DNA from: DASXVX01 sp036504075
GTDB taxonomy: Bacteria > Bacillota > Sulfobacillia > Symbiobacteriales > Symbiobacteriaceae
Length of the DNA: 64,000 nt
NCBI GenBank assembly: GCA_036504075.1
Contig: DASXVX010000052.1
Coordinates: forward strand, 62,001 to 126,000
Reading direction: 5' to 3'
The translations under genes and the position numbers were made by a program. Every line of letters starts with the position of its first letter. The first letter of the stretch is position 1. The notes below the pieces were generated by a model. It saw only the letters and a list, made by a program, of their open reading frames with translations, did no database searches and was not told the DNA's origin. Positions 60,578-64,000 of the stretch are shown piece after piece.

Positions 60578-60979
60578 TTTAATGCCTCCCGCTGAATGCC
60601 GCTCCGCTGGGTTTCGGCACCGAAGACGGAAAGCCTTCTCCCCAGTGTTGGTCAGCACGGTGGGTGCGCCCTGGCACCCGAGCGGGGCTATCATCAACTT
60701 TTACCACCATGCCGAGGGAGCGCGCTGGGCAAAAATCCACGCTCCCGGCTTAAACCTGCCCTGCAACCTGGGGCAGGCGGCAATATCCAGGCCGAATCCC
60801 GCTACAGGCCATCAGTCCACGCCTTTGTTACCCGAAAGCAGGCCTCTCTCTTCCTTGAGCGTCAGTTTTTGCCCGGGGACCCCTACCCGCGGCATGGTCA
60901 AAATTGAAATCACCGCCAAGAGTTTCATCAGATCGGGCGAATTACCAAATATTGGGGATGGACCAGGGGGCGGTAACGC

Positions 60980-62034
60980 ATGAAAACCACGATTGTGAAG
61001 GTACCGGCGCCCCTGCTGCTCGATCAGCAGCTGACCAATTCGGCCAAACTGCTCTGGATGATCCACCAATTAGACGACCGGCGCGACAATGCCCCCACCG
61101 CCCCCGCGCTTCTGGCCCGCTCCGGCCTCGCCCGGCATACGGTCCGGCGGGGACGTGCACGGTTGGAGTCTGCGGGCTGGCTCCAGGCCACCCCGGGTCA
61201 GGCTTCTGTGCAAGGCCGGGCTTCTGGGCAGGGCCAGGCCTCTGTGCAGGGCCAGGCTTCTGTCCCCGGCGACCTGCTGCTGAACGGCCGGGTCGGGACT
61301 CAAGCCAAGGTGCTCTACGGCACCCTTCAGCTGACACCTGGATTCCAGGGCCGCTCTGGTCAGTTCACCTACGCCGCACTCAGTTCCCTGACCGGTGTGA
61401 GTCCGAACACGTTGAAGCAGGCGGTCAGAGCACTTCAGGGCGATGGCTGGCTTCAGATCTCACAAAGGCACCGGTATGACCCCATATACTTCGCTCTCCG
61501 CAATCCTGCGGCCGAACTGCGTGAGGGGGCAGTGCTGGAGGCCCGCCGACGCCTGGAAGATGCATCCTTCGTCGGGGAGGCATTGATGCGGGAGTATCTT
61601 TCACTGATCGTGGACAGCGACGAATACGAGGACAATTCCACGCCGGGCTTCTTGATTAATCCCTTCACCGGTGAGAACCTGCAGTTCGATCGCTATTATC
61701 CCCCGCGGGTTGCGTTCGAGTTCAACGGCCCTCAGCACTATGGCCCGACTGTCCGGTATTCTCGGGAGGCCGAAGCCTGGAAGTAGCAGGGCCGCGATTA
61801 TATCAAGATCGGGATCTGTGTGACCAGAGGCATCGCCTGGTGGTACTCCACCCCTGGGATCTGACCTTGGCAGGTTTGCGGCAGAAAGTGGACGGTCTGC
61901 TCCCGTTCCGCGATCTGGACGGACACGAGCCGCTGGTCGCCTTCCTGGAGGCGGCGAGCCGTGGCTACCGCCGAAACGCCCGGCCGGAGTTCTTTGGCTC
62001 CGCCCGACCTGACTCTTCCGGCATCAAGACTTGA
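60980..62034 (+). pseudogene. HTH plus nuclease-like gene broken by an amber codon and a frameshift
   Basis: The first 268 codons encode two winged-helix-like parts (LLARSGLARHTVRRGRARLE and LSSLTGVSPNTLKQAVRALQ) and the start of a restriction-endonuclease-like domain, with INPFTGENLQFDRYY and VAFEFNGPQHYGPT. A TAG at 61784 cuts it off, yet the frame goes on with QGRDYIKIGICVTRG, and a second shift leads to HRLVVLHPWDLTLAGLRQK and so on to 62034. All parts of one protein remain, so this is a recent wreck. The end overlaps the convergent CHRD gene by 11 bases. Confidence 0.75.
61199..61270 (+). repeat. Four 18-bp tandem repeats in the linker
   Basis: Units such as caggcttctgtgcaaggc and caggcctctgtgcagggc encode the six-residue repeat QASVQG between the two helix-turn-helix parts. 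Confidence 0.9.
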
Positions 62035-62476
62035 GGACGACCGGGCCGCGAATCTCGCCATTCGGGTGGGCCACGGTGTGCACGTTCACATACGTGTTGC
62101 CGGCAAGCATCTGCTGCGCAAGCACCGAGAGCGGCATGCCGGCCAGCGGCCCGGTTAAATTGGCGGCCGTAAAGGTGGCGTTGGTCAGCGCCGTAGGTGC
62201 GCCGATATTCATGGGAGCTGAAGGCCCGAACAGGAACAGCACAATCGGCCCGTTCTGCCCCGGCCGCCCCAGATGAATGTGGGCGACGGTGGTCTGATTG
62301 AGATTACTGACCGCCAGCAGAACCCGCAGCGCCGTCAGAGTTGGGTCCAGGCCGAGCCAGGCCAGGCCTGAGCCGGTCGAGACTTCCGGCGGAACTTCCA
62401 TCGACCCGGAAAGGGTGGCCATGAACTGAAACTGCTGCGGCGCTCCCATTGGGGACGCCTGGATCTGTCCTGCCAT
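62024..62476 (-). CDS. CHRD domain protein
   Basis: The 150-residue protein is mostly one CHRD domain: FMATLSGSMEVPPEVSTGSG at the start, TTVAHIHLGRPGQNGPIVLFL in the middle (shown in part) and VNVHTVAHPNGEIRG at the end. No signal peptide is seen from the ATG at 62476, which follows GGGGGGAT. CHRD domains occur in chordin and in many bacterial proteins of unknown role. Confidence 0.88.
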   Translation of the reverse strand: MAGQIQASPMGAPQQFQFMATLSGSMEVPPEVSTGSGLAWLGLDPTLTALRVLLAVSNLNQTTVAHIHLGRPGQNGPIVLFLFGPSAPMNIGAPTALTNATFTAANLTGPLAGMPLSVLAQQMLAGNTYVNVHTVAHPNGEIRGPVVLKS

Positions 62477-62556
62477 GAGAAATCCCCCCGGGTATTCTAT
62501 GCGCAACCGCGAACCGGTGCGTCCAGCATGTAGTGATCCCGGCGCCAAGTAAGCAA

Positions 62557-62592
62557 AGAAGGGTCGGCGCCCGCCCGGGCTCCGACCCTTCT
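62557..62592 (-). terminator. Terminator of the spoVAC-like operon
   Basis: AGAAGGGTCGG and CCGACCCTTCT pair; on the minus strand TTTGCTTACTT follows. Confidence 0.7.
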
Positions 62593-62593
62593 T

Positions 62594-62622
62594 AGTCATG
62601 CGCTGCTGGGGTTTCGCGTTTC
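62594..62622. repeat. Half of a cassette-type terminator
   Basis: GTCATGCGCTGCTGGGGTTT matches the right half of the cassette 3 terminator, including the loop. The left arm is absent, so it cannot fold as a terminator here. Confidence 0.6.
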
Positions 62623-62664
62623 ATTACATCATGCTTACCTGGACGACGAAGCGGCGTAAGTAGC

Positions 62665-63273
62665 TTATCGCAGGAGCGCCAGACGGAGCGAAGCGACGAC
62701 CCCTACCAGCATGGCCGTCACCACCCCGAAGACGATCACGGCGCCGGTCAGCTGGAACATTTTGCTCCCCACGCCGTAGACCAGCCCCTCCCGCTTGAAC
62801 TCCATGGCACAGGCCGTCATGGCGTTGGCAAAGCCGGTGACCGGAACCGAAAGCCCGGCGCCGGCGACCCGCTGGAGCTTATCGAACCAGCCCAAACCCG
62901 TAGCCACGGCCGCCAGGAAAATCAGCGTCACTACCGTCGGATCGCCGGCCTTCTTGTGCGACACCCGCATCACCACTTCCCAAAGGTCGGTGAACCCCTC
63001 CCCCACCAGGCAGACAAACCCGCCAATGAAGAAGGCGGCAAGTGCGTTGCGCAGTCGGGGCGGCTTCGGCTCGGCTTTGGCCACCTGCTCGCTATACACC
63101 ATCTGCTGCAACTTCTGGTTTAGCTTGTCCACATGGCGGGTGGCATCTTTGGCCATCGTCTGGTACATCGACTGCGCCTGTTTGTCCTGCGTGCTCGATG
63201 CGAAGGTCAGGTAATTGCCTTCAAGTGTTTCCATGGTGGCCAGAGCTTTCTCCAGGTCCTTCTTCTTGATCAT
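62665..63273 (-). CDS. DUF1657-SpoVAC fusion protein
   Basis: The 202-residue protein begins with a DUF1657-like domain (LEKALATMETLEGNYLTFA and MAKDATRHVDKLNQKL, residues 5-60) and continues as a SpoVAC-like membrane protein (about 75-200), with AGAGLSVPVTGFANAMTACA and the EFKREGLVYGVGSKMF motif. SpoVA proteins move dipicolinic acid into and out of spores. The ATG at 63273 follows GGGGGAC; one at 63288 is also possible. It is transcribed after the stand-alone DUF1657 gene. Confidence 0.88.
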   Translation of the reverse strand: MIKKKDLEKALATMETLEGNYLTFASSTQDKQAQSMYQTMAKDATRHVDKLNQKLQQMVYSEQVAKAEPKPPRLRNALAAFFIGGFVCLVGEGFTDLWEVVMRVSHKKAGDPTVVTLIFLAAVATGLGWFDKLQRVAGAGLSVPVTGFANAMTACAMEFKREGLVYGVGSKMFQLTGAVIVFGVVTAMLVGVVASLRLALLR

Positions 63274-63328
63274 GCTGCCGTCCCCCAATCCCGGGCTCGT
63301 ATTTCGCGGCCCGACGCCGCGCCGCCGG

Positions 63329-63357
63329 GCGCCCCGTACGCTTGTGGTACGGGGCGC
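63329..63357 (-). terminator. Hairpin between DUF1657 and spoVAC-like genes
   Basis: GCGCCCCGTAC pairs with GTACGGGGCGC. It may attenuate the transcript rather than end it. Confidence 0.55.
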
Positions 63358-63369
63358 TCCCGTATTCTT

Positions 63370-63579
63370 TTACTGCTGCTGCTGGTTCAGCGGATTGCTC
63401 TCCGTAAGATAGTTCAGGCGCTCCTTGAGTTGGCCGGCATGGCGCTGCATGTCATCGGCCATGCTCTTGAACATCTGCTTCGCACTCTGATCCTGGGTGG
63501 CGCCGGCAAACGTCAGGTAGGATCCCTGCGCAGACTCCGCCGCGGCCAGCGCCTTCTGCATATCCTGCTGAACGGTCAT
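63370..63579 (-). CDS. DUF1657 small protein
   Basis: The 69-residue helical protein (MTVQQDMQKALAAAESAQG start, then GATQDQSAKQMFKSMADDMQ) is a stand-alone version of the N-terminal domain of the next protein. DUF1657 genes usually lie in spoVA-type operons of spore formers. The ATG at 63579 follows GAAGGGGAGACGGAC. Confidence 0.88.
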   Translation of the reverse strand: MTVQQDMQKALAAAESAQGSYLTFAGATQDQSAKQMFKSMADDMQRHAGQLKERLNYLTESNPLNQQQQ

Positions 63580-63772
63580 GTCCGTCTCCCCTTCGTTCAA
63601 AAATCGCTTCGTCCGGCAACGGGCCGCCATTAGTCTGCCAATCGGTCGCACCCCAAGATGCGCTCTTGCCCATAGTCGCAACTGATTGTTCAAACAGCAA
63701 CTCGGATTCCCGGGCATGTAATTTGCCGGATGGGACCATGCTAAATCATCATGCTGCATGGAGGGGCGAGCC

Positions 63773-64000
63773 GTGAACCTCGGTTGGGTTGTGGCGATAC
63801 GCGGCGTGATCAGCTTCATTACTCTGCTGGTCTTCACCAACATCCTGGGCAAGCAGCAGGTCGGGAAGCTGACGTTCTTCGACTTCATCACCGGCATCAC
63901 CATCGGCGACCTGGCGGCGACACTGACCGTCGACTTCGACTCGCGGGCGTGGCCGCACTTCGTCGGCCTGACAATCTGGACCGGGTTGGCCCTGATTGCC
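63773..64000 (+). CDS. DUF421 (YetF-type) membrane protein, 3' end outside window
   Basis: The first 76 residues are visible: a membrane segment (VVAIRGVISFITLLVFTNIL), then GKQQVGKLTFFDFITGITIG, the diagnostic DUF421 motif, and the start of a second pair of segments. The GTG at 63773 has GGAGGGG about 6 nt upstream. DUF421 proteins often occur in spoVA-type spore clusters, which fits the genes on its left. Confidence 0.85.
   Translation, partial: MNLGWVVAIRGVISFITLLVFTNILGKQQVGKLTFFDFITGITIGDLAATLTVDFDSRAWPHFVGLTIWTGLALIA

Overview
The window looks like chromosomal DNA of a high-GC, endospore-forming Gram-positive bacterium (Bacillota), most like the Symbiobacterium group. The reasons are GC-rich codon use, frequent GTG/TTG starts behind strong GGAGG sites, many lipoprotein-type binding proteins, a SpoVAC/DUF1657 spore locus, SpoVT/AbrB-type regulators, XRE, LAL-LuxR and LytS/LytR regulators. 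The organism call is inference from gene content; I ran no search.

Layout. 1-8,300: end of a membrane protein gene, a cassette with a long repeat-bearing leader, an ABC-F ATPase, a duplicated small membrane protein, a secreted serine hydrolase, a decayed second copy of the cassette and a patch of gene remnants. 8,347-16,091 (minus): IclR regulator, CoA-transferase, acyl-CoA dehydrogenase and a five-part branched-chain-amino-acid-type ABC transporter, probably one operon for import and CoA-dependent breakdown of an organic acid or amino acid. 16,933-27,512 (minus): secreted DUF2680 protein, a two-component system, and a block with a binding lipoprotein, secreted stalk-domain protein, two MacB-type ATPases, a membrane-fusion lipoprotein and a large FtsX-type permease. 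27,756-44,303 is accessory: metallo-hydrolase, two more cassettes, a SUKH protein, a TPR protein with a small secreted peptide and an XRE regulator (Rap-Phr-like layout), secreted proteins, an M29 peptidase lacking metal ligands, a frameshifted MarR gene, an odd tRNA-Pro, a SpoVT/AbrB-type regulator and a XhoI/PaeR7I-like restriction-modification pair closed off by an inverted leader copy. 44,561-51,714: beta-propeller-type lipoprotein, GON/Ig/FIMAH secreted protein, 1004-residue LuxR regulator, methyltransferase. 51,995-60,000: a second Liv transporter with a fused LivM-LivG protein, a LytS/LytR pair and an epimerase-like protein. 60,068-64,000: DinB protein, a broken HTH-nuclease gene, a CHRD protein, SpoVAC/DUF1657 genes and the start of a DUF421 gene.

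The most unusual item is a repeated cassette: a 0.5-0.6 kb leader with helically phased direct repeats (10-bp units in one type, 20-bp units in the other), a promoter, one gene for a soluble protein with a low-complexity Ala/Pro tail, and a terminator built on AAAACCCCAGCAG. Three copies look intact (genes at 1036, 29104, 40441), one is decayed (6363-7125), one is a leader alone in inverse orientation (43871-44303), and terminator-like solo pieces occur near 51063 and 62594. The two leader types share no obvious sequence but drive genes of the same protein family. I recognise neither the protein family nor the leaders.
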